This document shows, piece after piece, positions 43,235-52,300 of a DNA stretch of 64,000 nt. A model generated the notes under the pieces. That model was given only the letters and a program-made list of their open reading frames with translations, was not told where the DNA came from and searched no databases. The stretch spans positions 4,686,001-4,750,000 of the forward strand of contig NZ_CP026100.1 in the NCBI RefSeq assembly GCF_003722335.1, written 5' to 3'. Position 1 is the first letter of the stretch. Each line of letters begins with the position of its first letter. Source of the DNA: Caulobacter flavus. Its GTDB lineage: Bacteria > Pseudomonadota > Alphaproteobacteria > Caulobacterales > Caulobacteraceae. The position numbers were made by a program, and so were the translations under genes.

Positions 43235-45258
43235 TGCGGCTGCGCCGGAGGCGGCGGCAGGGCCGCGGGCGAGGCGCGCTGGAAGTCGCGGATCACCGCG
43301 TCCAGCGAGCTGTCGCCGGCTGGCGTGGTCAGGGCGCTTTCGCGACGCATGCGCTCCAGGCGGGGATTGGTGACCGCGCGCGCGTCGTCGACGGTGCGAA
43401 TGATCCGAGGACGAATGAAGACCATCAGGTTGGTCTTGCCGCGCTCGCGGGCGGTGCTGCGGAACAGGCCACCGATCCCCGGCAGATTGCCCAGCCCCGG
43501 CACCTTCTGCACCGACGAGGTCTCGGTCTGGTCCAGCAGCCCGCCCAGAACGACGATGTCGCCGTCGTCGACCAGGGCCGTGGTCTCGATCTCGCGCTTG
43601 TTGATGACGAGCTCGCTTGAGCCGACGGTGACGGGCCCCGCCACCGCGGAGACCTCCTGGCGCAGGAACAGGGTGATGCCGCCGCCGGCGTTGATCTGGG
43701 GCTTCACCTCCAGCTGCACGCCGACGTTCTGGCGCTGGATGGTGCGGAACGGATTGGAGTTGGCGTCGCCCAGCACCTCGCCGGTGGTGATCGGCACTTC
43801 CTGGCCGACCAGAATGCGGGCCTCCTCGTTGTCCAGCGTCATGATCGACGGGGTCGACAGCAGGTTGGAGCCGCTGTCCTTCTTCACCGCGTTGATGATC
43901 GCGCCGAACAGCACGTCGCCGCTGCGCCCCGCTACGCCGCCGGTGACGCCCGAGGCGGCGAGCAGCGAGCTGATCGCCGCCTGCCGCATCGAGGTCACGG
44001 CCTCGGAGTCGCCGTCCTTGGGTTCGCCCGCCGCGATCGCGCCGGCCAGCGGAAACAGGCTCGGCGAGGCGTTGGTGTAGTTGGTGGCCATGAACGGCAC
44101 GGTCCCGTTCGTCCCGCCCAGTAGCAGCTGGACGCCCAGCTGCCTGGCGGCGTCGTCGGACACCTCGACGACGATGGCCTCGACCAGCACCTGCTCGCGG
44201 CGCACGTCCAGCTGGCGGATCACCTCTGAAAGGGTGCGCTGCAGTTCCGGCGGGGCGTTGATGATCAGGGCGTTGGCGCCGGGGTAGCGAGCCACGTTGG
44301 CGCGGGCGCTCCCCGGGGCGGTGGTGGCGTTCGACGTAGCGGGCGTCGCGTTGACCGCCGCCGTCGCCCCGCCAGCCGTACGGCTCGAACCGGTCGTGAC
44401 TGTCGAGGGCGACTGGCCGACCAGCTGCTGCAGCACCGGCAGCATCTGCTCGGCGTTGGCATGGCGCAGGAACACCACCCGCACGTCGTCACTCGACTCC
44501 GCGCGGCGGTCGAGGTCGGCGATCAGCGGCAACAGCTTCTGGACCGCGTCAGGGTCGCCGCGCAGCAGCACCGAGTTGCTGCTCTCGACCGGCACGACGG
44601 TGACCGCGCCCCTGCCCGCCTTGCCGTCCGCGCCTGGCCCGGCGATCAGGTCGCCCACCACCTGGGCGATCTCGCGCGCCGAGCTGTTGGTCAGGGTGAC
44701 GGTGTGGACGGCGGCGCGATCCTGGTCGACCTGGGCCAGCAGCGCGCGGATGCGGCGGACATTGTCGGCGTAGTCGGCCACCACCACCGCGCCGCCCCGG
44801 GCGTTGGCCACCACCTGGCCCTGCGGCCCGACGAGGGGTTTCAGCATGTCGGCGGCCGTGGCGGGATCGAGCGTCCGTAGACGGAACACTTCGGTGGCGA
44901 ACTGGCCGCCGGCGGCGCTGGGTTGGCGGGCGGCGTTCTCGGACGGCTCGATGCGGTAGACCCCGCCGCCCGCCGGCGTGGCGACCAGGTTGTTGGCCCG
45001 CAGCGTGGCCAGGAACAGCTCGAACAGCTCGCGGCGGTCCAGCGGACCGTTGCTGGTCACCGAAACCGTGCCCTTGACGCGGGGATCGATGACGAAGGTG
45101 GTGTTGGTGGTCTTGGCCACGTCCTGGATGAAGGCGCGGATGTCGGCGTCCTGGACGTTCAGCACCTGGGTCTGGGCGAGCGCTGGCGCGGCCGACGGCA
45201 GGGCCAGCGCGATCGAGGCGGCCGCGGCGAGCGCGCGCAGCGTGAGAGCCTTGGTCAT
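43231..45258 (-). CDS. gspD: Type II secretion outer-membrane secretin GspD
   Basis: This 675-aa protein has a signal peptide (about residues 1-28), an N0 domain ('VLNVQDADIRAFIQDVAKTT'), N1-N3 domains, and a secretin barrel domain with 'ILVGQEVPITTGEVLGDANS' and 'VPGLGNLPGIGGLFRS'. A Gly/Ser/Ala/Thr-rich insert lies in N3 near residues 285-315. The short C-terminal tail is Pro-rich, and no separate pilotin gene was seen nearby. It overlaps gspC and gspE by 4 bp. Confidence 0.93.
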   Translation of the reverse strand: MTKALTLRALAAAASIALALPSAAPALAQTQVLNVQDADIRAFIQDVAKTTNTTFVIDPRVKGTVSVTSNGPLDRRELFELFLATLRANNLVATPAGGGVYRIEPSENAARQPSAAGGQFATEVFRLRTLDPATAADMLKPLVGPQGQVVANARGGAVVVADYADNVRRIRALLAQVDQDRAAVHTVTLTNSSAREIAQVVGDLIAGPGADGKAGRGAVTVVPVESSNSVLLRGDPDAVQKLLPLIADLDRRAESSDDVRVVFLRHANAEQMLPVLQQLVGQSPSTVTTGSSRTAGGATAAVNATPATSNATTAPGSARANVARYPGANALIINAPPELQRTLSEVIRQLDVRREQVLVEAIVVEVSDDAARQLGVQLLLGGTNGTVPFMATNYTNASPSLFPLAGAIAAGEPKDGDSEAVTSMRQAAISSLLAASGVTGGVAGRSGDVLFGAIINAVKKDSGSNLLSTPSIMTLDNEEARILVGQEVPITTGEVLGDANSNPFRTIQRQNVGVQLEVKPQINAGGGITLFLRQEVSAVAGPVTVGSSELVINKREIETTALVDDGDIVVLGGLLDQTETSSVQKVPGLGNLPGIGGLFRSTARERGKTNLMVFIRPRIIRTVDDARAVTNPRLERMRRESALTTPAGDSSLDAVIRDFQRASPAALPPPPAQPQ

Positions 45259-45704
45259 GGACGTTCCGGAAACGAGAGGGTCATGCGGGCGCCGGCCCGG
45301 GAGAGTTCGACATGGTCGGCGGCGACGGACGCCAGGGTGACGCCGTCGGCGATGCTCTCGCCCACCGCGTAGGATTTCTGGACGCCGTCGGGACCGGCGA
45401 TGATCGCCGAGCCGCCGCCGTCGGTCTGGCGCACGCCAAACAGCCGGAAGCCCTCGACGCTGGCCGCCCCGCCGACGCGCGAAGACGCCCCGGCCGAACC
45501 GAAGGCGTCGAAGCTGGCGAGAATCTTGGGATCGACCGCTCTCTGGACGGGCGCGGCCCTTGTCGCGATCGGCGGCGGCGGCGCGGCGACGATCCAGACG
45601 AGCCGCGCGATCTGCACCGCCAGGACGAGCAGCACCAAGAGTTCGAGCGCGACGAACGCTCTTGCCCCATGGGTGCGGAATGTTTCAGTCAGCTTTGCGA
45701 GCAT
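45255..45704 (-). CDS. gspC: Type II secretion protein GspC (short form)
   Basis: This 149-aa protein has an N-terminal cytoplasmic part, one membrane segment at about residues 17-39, and a periplasmic homology region: 'FRLFGVRQTDGGGSAIIAGP' and 'GVQKSYAVGESIADGVTLAS'. It lacks the C-terminal PDZ domain of larger GspC proteins. GspC links the inner platform to GspD. It is the first gene of the gsp operon, 97 bp after the TonB receptor gene, with no clear terminator in between. Confidence 0.87.
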   Translation of the reverse strand: MLAKLTETFRTHGARAFVALELLVLLVLAVQIARLVWIVAAPPPPIATRAAPVQRAVDPKILASFDAFGSAGASSRVGGAASVEGFRLFGVRQTDGGGSAIIAGPDGVQKSYAVGESIADGVTLASVAADHVELSRAGARMTLSFPERP

Positions 45705-45801
45705 CGGCGATCGTCAGGAAGTTCAACGGCGACGAGCGCTCCCCGCCCGCCAGGACGAGGAGCGCCGTCGATCGGTCGCGGTGGTCGGTCCCTGGAGAGA
45801 C

Positions 45802-48465
45802 CTAGAACCGCGTGGACAGCGAGACGGAGAAGGTCTGGCCCAGGTCGTAGGTGTTGGCGTCCACCCGGCCGCCGCCCAGAACCTGGTATTCCTCGAAGTC
45901 TTCGCCGAGCAGGTTGCGGGCCTTGAAGGTGAACTCCAGCTCGCGGTTCCTCACGTCGAAGGCCTTGCGATAGGTGAAGTCGACCGTCACGCCCGGCTCC
46001 TGCACCAGGTCAGGCTGGTCGGGCCGGCCACGGGCCGAGATCCGCTTGCTGACGTAGGTGGCCAGGATCGTCGCCTGCGAGCGGTTCTCCTCGTCCTCCC
46101 AGCCGAACTGGATGTTGGCCAGATGCTTCGAGAGGCCCTGCAGCTGGCTGCCGTCCTTGACGTAGTCGAGCGCGCGGCGCGGCGCGCCGGCCCCGGCCAG
46201 CGGGTAGACGACGTCGTCCTCCGACACCTTCACCTGCGAGTCCGAGAAGGTGTAGTTCGCGCCGACCAGCCAGCGCTTGCTGCCGAAGAACGCGCCCTCG
46301 AACGGGCTGTCGAACAGCTTCTTGAAGTCCAGCTCGAAGCCGTAGAGCGAGGCCTTCGGCGCGTTGACGTAGGTCTGGACGATCGTCGAGCCCTGCTCGC
46401 TGACCACCGACTCCACCGGACGATCCAGGTCTTTGTAGAACAGCCCGCCCGAAAGGTACTGGTTGGCGGCGAAGTACCACTCGACGCGGGCGTCCAGGTT
46501 CAGGAGCTCGGTGTCGGTGAGGTAGGGGTTGCCGATGAACAGGCGGTCGCTGTCGGGGTCGAAGTATTGCTGCGGCGCCAGTTCGCGGAACTGCGGCCGG
46601 GCGATGGTCTTCGACGCGCCCAGGCGCAGCTGCATGTCCTCGGCGAAGTTGTAGGTCAGGGTCGCGGCCGGCAGGACGTATGTCTCTTCCAGCGCCGTCG
46701 GCGTCGCCGCCGCGCCGCCGAACAGGTCGACGACCTGCACCGTCTGCTCGGCGTCCTCGATCCGCAGGCCGAAGGAGGTGCGCAGGCGCGGCAGGAACTC
46801 GGCGTCCACCTGGACATAGCCGGCATGGACCTTGAGGCCGGCCTCGTAGGCCGCCGCGCCGTCGCCGCCGGTGATCTCGGTGAAGGTTAGGTAGCCCTGG
46901 GCGAGGTTGTAGTCCGACAGCAGGAAGTCCACCCGCTCGCGCTGGATGGCCAGCGGGATGGCGCCGCCCTGGTAGCGGAAGTCACGGCGTTCGGCGTCGC
47001 GCTCATTGTCCAGATAGGCGTAGCCGCCGCTGAACTTCGCGTCGCGGCCGCTGCTCAGAGGCAGGGTGTAGGCCACGTCGAAGCCGAGGCTGGCCATGGT
47101 GTCGTCGAGCGTGCTGAAGCTGGTGGAGTTCTGCTCCTGCGAGGCGGAGTGGTAGTAAACCCCGTTCTCCAGGCGGTAGCGGATGAACTTCTCGTACGGC
47201 GCGTCGCGCTCGGACTTGGCGTACGAGCCGCGCCAGTCGAAGTTCCAGTCGCCGAACTCGTGCTTACCCGAAAGCTGGGTGTCGTAGAGGTTCCGCTCGA
47301 ACCACTCGGTGTAGGAATCCAGCACTTCCTGGCCGGCGGCGTAGTCCTCGCCGGCGCGCTGGCGGGCCGACTTGGTGGTGTTGTGGACGTAGAGGTTGGT
47401 CCACCGCACCTGGTGGTCGCCCCACTCCAGGCCCAGGCCCACCAGGCCGTTCACGGTGACGTTGTTGCTGGTATTGTTGAAGTTGTAGCTGGTGCGGGGC
47501 TCCAGCACGCCGTTCTGCTCGAGACCCTGCTGCTGCACGCCCTCGCGCGAGCGCCAGCTGTTCTCGAAGCCGCCGATGGCGACGACGCCCAGCCGCGCGC
47601 CCGAGGCCAGCTCGAACGAGCGACCGGCGCTGACGTCGGCCGAGAAGTTGCCGGGGATCTTGTTCTTGGTCTGGATCAGGTTCAGCGGCGCGTTGACCAG
47701 GCTGGAACCGATGCGCACCAGCTGGGCGCTCGTGAAGTTGCTGGAATTGATGCGCTTGCCGGTGGCCAGCGCCTCGCGCAGCTCCGGCGGCTTCTTGCGC
47801 GTGCCGTCGTCGTAGCCCAGGAAGTCGGTGTCCGAACCGTAGTAGGTCAGGCCCTTGTTAAGCGTGGTCTCGGTGTTGCCGCCGCCGCCGATCTCGACCT
47901 CGAAAAAGGCCTCGTCGGGAATGGCCACGGTCTGCAGGTCGATGACGCCGCCGCCGAACTCGCCCGGATAGTTCGGCGAGAAGCTCTTCTGCACGGTGGC
48001 GCCGGCCAGGATGGCCGAGGGGAACAGGTCGAGCGGCACGACGCGCTGCAGCGGCTCGGGGCTGGGCAGCGGCGAGCCGTTCAGCAGGGCCGACGAGTAG
48101 CGCTCGCCCAGGCCGCGCACGTAGACGAAGCGGCCCGACACCAGGCTGAGACCGCTGACGCGGGTCAGGGCTTCGGCGGCGGTGCCGTCGCCGGCGCGCT
48201 TGAGGTCTTCCTGCGTCAGGAAGCTGGCGACCTCCGAGGTCGTGCGCATCGGCTCGGGAATGTTGCGCCCGAGGATGAGGACTTCCTCGACCACGTTGGG
48301 CGTTTCTTCGGGATCCATCGCCGCGTACTGGCGCGGCGCGGGAGTTTCGGCTGCGCCCGGCTGCGGCTGGGCGGCGGATGGCGTCTGCGCCATGGCGATC
48401 TGCGGCGCGACCAGCGCCGACGTCGCGAGCAGGAGGCCGCTCAGGGGCCGGAACAGCATGTTCAT
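45802..48465 (-). CDS. TonB-dependent outer-membrane receptor beside the T2SS and ElpS genes
   Basis: This receptor of about 887 aa has a signal peptide (MNMLFRPLSGLLLATSALVA onward, cleaved near 'IAMAQT'). The plug has 'VLILGRNIPEPMRTTSEVAS', 'RFVYVRGLGERYSSALLNGS' and 'FPSAILAGATVQKSFSPNYP', and the barrel ends in 'FSVSLSTRF'. It lacks an STN domain. The plug style resembles receptors for complex organic ligands. It lies 64 bp after the elpS-like gene and 97 bp before gspC in the same direction. It probably takes up a product released with the help of secreted hydrolases, perhaps phosphate-containing; this substrate is inferred from context. Confidence 0.9.
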   Translation of the reverse strand: MNMLFRPLSGLLLATSALVAPQIAMAQTPSAAQPQPGAAETPAPRQYAAMDPEETPNVVEEVLILGRNIPEPMRTTSEVASFLTQEDLKRAGDGTAAEALTRVSGLSLVSGRFVYVRGLGERYSSALLNGSPLPSPEPLQRVVPLDLFPSAILAGATVQKSFSPNYPGEFGGGVIDLQTVAIPDEAFFEVEIGGGGNTETTLNKGLTYYGSDTDFLGYDDGTRKKPPELREALATGKRINSSNFTSAQLVRIGSSLVNAPLNLIQTKNKIPGNFSADVSAGRSFELASGARLGVVAIGGFENSWRSREGVQQQGLEQNGVLEPRTSYNFNNTSNNVTVNGLVGLGLEWGDHQVRWTNLYVHNTTKSARQRAGEDYAAGQEVLDSYTEWFERNLYDTQLSGKHEFGDWNFDWRGSYAKSERDAPYEKFIRYRLENGVYYHSASQEQNSTSFSTLDDTMASLGFDVAYTLPLSSGRDAKFSGGYAYLDNERDAERRDFRYQGGAIPLAIQRERVDFLLSDYNLAQGYLTFTEITGGDGAAAYEAGLKVHAGYVQVDAEFLPRLRTSFGLRIEDAEQTVQVVDLFGGAAATPTALEETYVLPAATLTYNFAEDMQLRLGASKTIARPQFRELAPQQYFDPDSDRLFIGNPYLTDTELLNLDARVEWYFAANQYLSGGLFYKDLDRPVESVVSEQGSTIVQTYVNAPKASLYGFELDFKKLFDSPFEGAFFGSKRWLVGANYTFSDSQVKVSEDDVVYPLAGAGAPRRALDYVKDGSQLQGLSKHLANIQFGWEDEENRSQATILATYVSKRISARGRPDQPDLVQEPGVTVDFTYRKAFDVRNRELEFTFKARNLLGEDFEEYQVLGGGRVDANTYDLGQTFSVSLSTRF

Positions 48466-48528
48466 CACGGGAACCTTGGTTGTCGGGCGTCGGGAAGCGG
48501 GGGCGGCGCGCGGCCGCCCCCAACCGGA

Positions 48529-49989
48529 TCAGCAGGTCGAGCTGCTGGTCAGGCCGCAGGTCCAGCCCTGCCACCAGGTGTCGTTGGCGTCCTTGACGGC
48601 CCCGATGTAGCCGGGGTTCACCAGGAAGCTGCTGAGGCTGGTGATGTTGGCGTAGGGCGTGCGGGCCGCCTCGTTGGCGCCGTTGATGAAGGTGCCCGTC
48701 AGCGTCGAGGTGTGGCTCGACGTGTTGTTGGTGCCGGCGTTGAACAGCGCCGCCACGGCGGTGGCGTCGACGTTGGTGTCGTTGGTGAACGGCGTGGCGC
48801 AGGCCAGGGCCACCGAGTGGAAGGCGACCTGGGTGGTGGCGTCGTCGATGTCGACGCAGCCGGCGGTGCTGGCGGTCATCTGCACGACCGAGTTGACCCA
48901 GACGTTGTTGGTCGAGGTGTTGGCGACCAGCAGGTCGTTGCCCGAGCCGCCGCGGCCGATGACGGTCCAGTTGGCGAACTTCGGGTTCGAGCGCGGCGCG
49001 GTGCCGGCGCTGCTGGTCTCGAAGGCGCGGTTACCGCCGTTGGCGCGCTGGACGATGATGCCGAACTGCAGGGCGCCGTTGTAGCCCGTGTCGGTGTCGA
49101 TGCTGTCGTCGTCGTTGCCGGTCAGGACCAGGTACTTGCCGTTGACGTTGCCGCCGAAGAACTCGATGCCGTCGTCGCTGCTGTTGTGCACCTGGATGTG
49201 GTCGAAGGTGGTGCCCGAGCCGACGCCGGCCAGGGTGATGCCGTTCAGCTCGTTGTTGGCGACGATGACGAAGCCCGAGTGCTGGACGCGCAGGTAGCGC
49301 ATGACGCCGCTGTTATCCTGCAGGCCGCTGCCGCCGTAGAAGGCGTTGGTGCCCTCGACCTGGGCCTCGCAGCCGGCCGTGCCCGGCGTGGCGCCGGCGC
49401 CCGAACAGTTGCTGATCGGCGCGCGGCCCAGGATGACGAGACCGCCCCACTGGCCGATCGAGTCGGCGCCGGTCTGGCCTTCGATGCTCTGCTTGCTGGT
49501 GAAGACGATCGGGTTGGTGGCCGTGCCCTCGGCGAAGATCTGCGAGCCGCGGTTGACGACGATGTAGTCGAGACCGGCCGAACCGAAGACCTTCACGCCG
49601 GCCTCGACGGTGATCACGCCCTTGGCGCGGCCGGCGACCGGCGCGTTGGGGTCGCCGCCCTGGTCCTGGCCGACGTCGACGCGGCCGCTGACCGAATAGA
49701 CGGTGCCGGCGCGCAGCGGCACGACGAGGTTGCCGGTGATCAGCTGCGGCAGCTGGCAGTTGCGCAGGGTGCCGTTGGCGACGGTGCCGACGTTGGCGAA
49801 GCCGGTCGGGCAGTCAGCGGCCGGCGTGCCCGGCGCCGGGGTGGTCGGATTGGTCGGGTTCGTGCCGCCCCCGTTGCCGAAGCCGCCCTCGCCCGGAGAA
49901 GCGACGCCGTCGGCGCCGCCGCAGCCCGCAAGCGCCAGGGAGGCGCTCAGCGCGAGCGCGATCAAGCTAACGTTTCCAACGCGGTTCAT
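48529..49989 (-). CDS. elpS: ElpS-like surface lipoprotein
   Basis: This 486-aa protein has ATG 49989 after GGAGAA, a signal peptide 'NRVGNVSLIALALSASLALA' and the lipobox ALAGC. A Gly/Thr/Pro-rich linker follows, then a long repetitive region likely to form a right-handed beta-helix ('VFGSAGLDYIVVNRGSQIFA', 'FFGGNVNGKYLVLTGNDDDS'). In Caulobacter crescentus, ElpS is a phosphate-starvation lipoprotein encoded next to the T2SS genes and released in a T2SS-dependent way. Position, length and lipobox match that description. The Pho box upstream supports the same regulation. Direct sequence identity to ElpS could not be checked here. Confidence 0.75.
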   Translation of the reverse strand: MNRVGNVSLIALALSASLALAGCGGADGVASPGEGGFGNGGGTNPTNPTTPAPGTPAADCPTGFANVGTVANGTLRNCQLPQLITGNLVVPLRAGTVYSVSGRVDVGQDQGGDPNAPVAGRAKGVITVEAGVKVFGSAGLDYIVVNRGSQIFAEGTATNPIVFTSKQSIEGQTGADSIGQWGGLVILGRAPISNCSGAGATPGTAGCEAQVEGTNAFYGGSGLQDNSGVMRYLRVQHSGFVIVANNELNGITLAGVGSGTTFDHIQVHNSSDDGIEFFGGNVNGKYLVLTGNDDDSIDTDTGYNGALQFGIIVQRANGGNRAFETSSAGTAPRSNPKFANWTVIGRGGSGNDLLVANTSTNNVWVNSVVQMTASTAGCVDIDDATTQVAFHSVALACATPFTNDTNVDATAVAALFNAGTNNTSSHTSTLTGTFINGANEAARTPYANITSLSSFLVNPGYIGAVKDANDTWWQGWTCGLTSSSTC

Positions 49990-50100
49990 GACGGTTCTCC
50001 ATTGGCGCAGCCGCAATCAGGGCGGCGAAGACCCCCGGTCCCCACCAATGGAAAAGCCTCGCCCTTCCCGCCCTCTGGATCGGCGGGCTACAGACACGGA

Positions 50101-50129
50101 AAGACAGTTACCCCAAAGTTTTATGACAG
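50101..50129 (-). promoter_or_regulatory. Pho box (PhoB-binding site) upstream of the elpS-like gene
   Basis: Read on the - strand, CTGTCAT (50129-50123), CTTTGGG (50118-50112) and CTGTCTT (50107-50101) are spaced at exactly 11 bp with 4-base spacers. The first and third copies match the Pho consensus CTGTCAT well. The site lies about 110 bp before ATG 49989. It probably activates the elpS-receptor-gsp transcript on phosphate starvation. Confidence 0.75.
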
Positions 50130-50279
50130 ATTTTCTGAGCAATAATTTGATACAAAGTCGTAATTATCAAAATCGTCAAACACCGCCTATGCATAAAATC
50201 GAGCGATCCATGCGCTCTTCTTCAAACATCTACGCTGCGTAAAAATCATCGCGGCGCCTGACCTTGAAGCAGCAGACAG

Positions 50280-50879
50280 ATGACTCATTTCGGCTTCCAG
50301 CTGCCGGACGAACTGGCTGAACAATTCGACGCCTACGCGACGTGTCGGGGCGGCCGATCGGCGGCGCTGCGCGACCTCGTCGCCAAATGCGTGTCCGAAG
50401 AGATCGCCGCCCCGCCAAGGCCCGCGCCCGAACCGGTCAGCCAGGCCCAGACGAGTTCGGTGGCGTTGCTGCTGACAAGGGACGACCGACTGCGGCTGGA
50501 CGAAGAATGCCGTGTGACCGGCATGACGCGCGGCCAGTGGCTGGCCGCCTGCGCCCGCAACAGGCTGCACGGCACCCGCCACTTCGGACAGGTCGATCGC
50601 GACCGGATCGCGCGGATCGTCCGCGAGATGCGCGAGATGAAGTCCAGCCTGCACCGCTACGCCAGCGCGATGCAGCGGGCGCCGCGCGACCTGGCGATGG
50701 TCGAGAAGCATCACGGGCTGATCAGCCACCTGTCCGTCCAGGTCGAGCGCGGTCTGCGCGCCATCGAGGGCGCCTTCCGCGGCAACGACCACTACTGGGC
50801 CGGCCGGCCTGCCGAGACCCGCCAGGCGGAAGATCGGCGCCTCGCCCCCGCCGCGTCGGCGGCGGAGGCGTCGCTCTAG
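50280..50879 (+). CDS. Ribbon-helix-helix/MobC-like hypothetical protein, 199 aa
   Basis: The N-terminus 'MTHFGFQLPDELAEQFDAYA' followed by 'GGRSAALRDLVAKCVSEEI' is typical of a ribbon-helix-helix DNA-binding domain. The middle 'LDEECRVTGMTRGQWLAACA' and 'RIARIVREMREMKSSLHRYA' resembles MobC-like relaxosome accessory proteins. It stands outside the island, divergent from the elpS operon. A regulatory DNA-binding role is more likely than mobilization. ATG 50280 has only a weak ribosome-binding site. No family is firmly assigned. Confidence 0.65.
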   Translation: MTHFGFQLPDELAEQFDAYATCRGGRSAALRDLVAKCVSEEIAAPPRPAPEPVSQAQTSSVALLLTRDDRLRLDEECRVTGMTRGQWLAACARNRLHGTRHFGQVDRDRIARIVREMREMKSSLHRYASAMQRAPRDLAMVEKHHGLISHLSVQVERGLRAIEGAFRGNDHYWAGRPAETRQAEDRRLAPAASAAEASL

Positions 50880-50880
50880 C

Positions 50881-52215
50881 CTACTCGGCGGCGGCCAGGG
50901 CGCCGGCGTAGCGGTTGACCGGGACGTCGAGGCCCAGGTTCTCGCGGAAGGTCGCGCCCTCGTACTCGGTGCGGAAAAGCCCCCTCGCCTGCAGGATCGG
51001 CACGACCAGTTCGACGAAGGCCTCCAGCTGGCCCGGCAGGCTTTCGAACAGCACGAAGCCGTCGGCGGCGCGGCCTTCGAACCAGGCCTGCAGGCTGTCG
51101 GCCACCTGCTCCGGCGCGCCGACGAAGTGGCCGCGCGGGGTGGCGAAGCGCAGGGCCGTCTCGCGCAGGGTCAGGTTTCCGGCCTTGACGGCGTCGACGA
51201 TGCGACCCACCGCGCTCTGGTTGGAATTGGCCCCGAACACGGCGGCCTCCAGCGGGAACGGCGCGTCCGGATCGTGCTGGGAGAAGTCGTACTCGTTGAA
51301 CGGCCGGGCCAGCATCGACAGGGCGTTGTCGAGCGAGACGAGCTGCGTCAGCTCCTTGTAGAGCGCCTCGGCCTCCTGCGCCGTCTTGCCGACCACGGGA
51401 CGGGCGGCGGGCAGGACCTGCAGCTGGTCAGGGTCGCGCCCGAAGCCGACGGCGCGGGTCTTGATGTCCTTGTAATAGGCCTGGGCGGCGTCGAGATCCT
51501 CGTGCGAGACGAAGATGGCGTCGGCGCGGCGGGCGGCGAAGGCCTTGCCGTCCTCGGAGGCGCCGGCCTGGAAGATCACGGGCTGCCCCTGGGGCGAGCG
51601 GCTGATGTTCAGCGGCCCCTTCACCGAGAAGAACTCGCCCTTGTGGTTCAGGGCATGAAGCTTGGCTGGATCGAAGAACTGGCCGCCGGCCTTGTCGAAT
51701 GTCAGGGCGTCGTCCTCCCAGCTGTCCCAGAGACCCTGGACGACGTCGAGGTATTCGCCGGCCAGGCGGTAGCGGACGTCGTGGGCGTAGTGCTTCTCGC
51801 GGCTGTAGTTGGCGGCGCTGCCTTCGAGCCACGAGGTGACGACGTTCCAGCCGGCGCGGCCGCCGCTGATGTGGTCCAGCGAGGCGAACTGGCGGGCGAC
51901 GTTGAACGGCTCGCTGTAGCTGACCGTCAGGGTGCCTACGAGGCCGATGTTGCTGGTGGCCCCGGCCAGGGCCGACAGGATGGTCAGCGGCTCGAAGCGG
52001 TTGAGATAGTGCGGGCTCGACTTCTCGGTGATGTAGACGCTGTCGGCGACGAACAGGAAGTCGAACTTGCCGGCCTCGGCGACCTGGGCCTGGCGCTTGT
52101 AGAACGAAAAATCTGTGCTGGCGCCGGGGTGGGCGTCCGGGTGTCGCCAGTCGCCCCAGCCGGGACCGACCCCATGCAGGATGAAGCCGAGCTTGAGTTG
52201 ACGGGGCTGGGACAT
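50881..52215 (-). CDS. FMN-dependent monooxygenase, NtaA/SnaA/DszA family (LLM-class)
   Basis: This 444-aa protein has the typical start 'LKLGFILHGVGPGWGDWRHP', then 'FDFLFVADSVYITEKSSPHY', 'NIGLVGTLTVSYSEPFNVAR', 'SGGRAGWNVVTSWLEGSAAN' and 'PQGQPVIFQAGASEDGKAFA', the signature regions of the family. These enzymes need FMNH2 from a partner reductase and oxidise sulfur- or nitrogen-containing compounds such as dibenzothiophene sulfone, sulfonates or chelators. Its TauD-like neighbour (85 bp upstream) and the locus as a whole point to release of sulfite from organosulfur compounds. No flavin reductase gene is adjacent. Confidence 0.9.
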   Translation of the reverse strand: MSQPRQLKLGFILHGVGPGWGDWRHPDAHPGASTDFSFYKRQAQVAEAGKFDFLFVADSVYITEKSSPHYLNRFEPLTILSALAGATSNIGLVGTLTVSYSEPFNVARQFASLDHISGGRAGWNVVTSWLEGSAANYSREKHYAHDVRYRLAGEYLDVVQGLWDSWEDDALTFDKAGGQFFDPAKLHALNHKGEFFSVKGPLNISRSPQGQPVIFQAGASEDGKAFAARRADAIFVSHEDLDAAQAYYKDIKTRAVGFGRDPDQLQVLPAARPVVGKTAQEAEALYKELTQLVSLDNALSMLARPFNEYDFSQHDPDAPFPLEAAVFGANSNQSAVGRIVDAVKAGNLTLRETALRFATPRGHFVGAPEQVADSLQAWFEGRAADGFVLFESLPGQLEAFVELVVPILQARGLFRTEYEGATFRENLGLDVPVNRYAGALAAAE

Positions 52216-52300
52216 CGGGCCGTTCCGTTGGCTGAAAGTGACCCGGCCTGCTTACGAAGCCCCCTGCCAGCGATCCAACGAGATGGTCTCAAGGCCCTGA

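Noticed and set aside
42236..44080. 614-codon + strand frame
   Set aside because: It is antisense to gspE and gspD, whose motifs are unambiguous.
47149..50145. 998-codon + strand frame
   Set aside because: It runs antisense across the TonB receptor and elpS-like genes and has the Val/Gly/Ala/Arg-rich composition of antisense high-GC frames.
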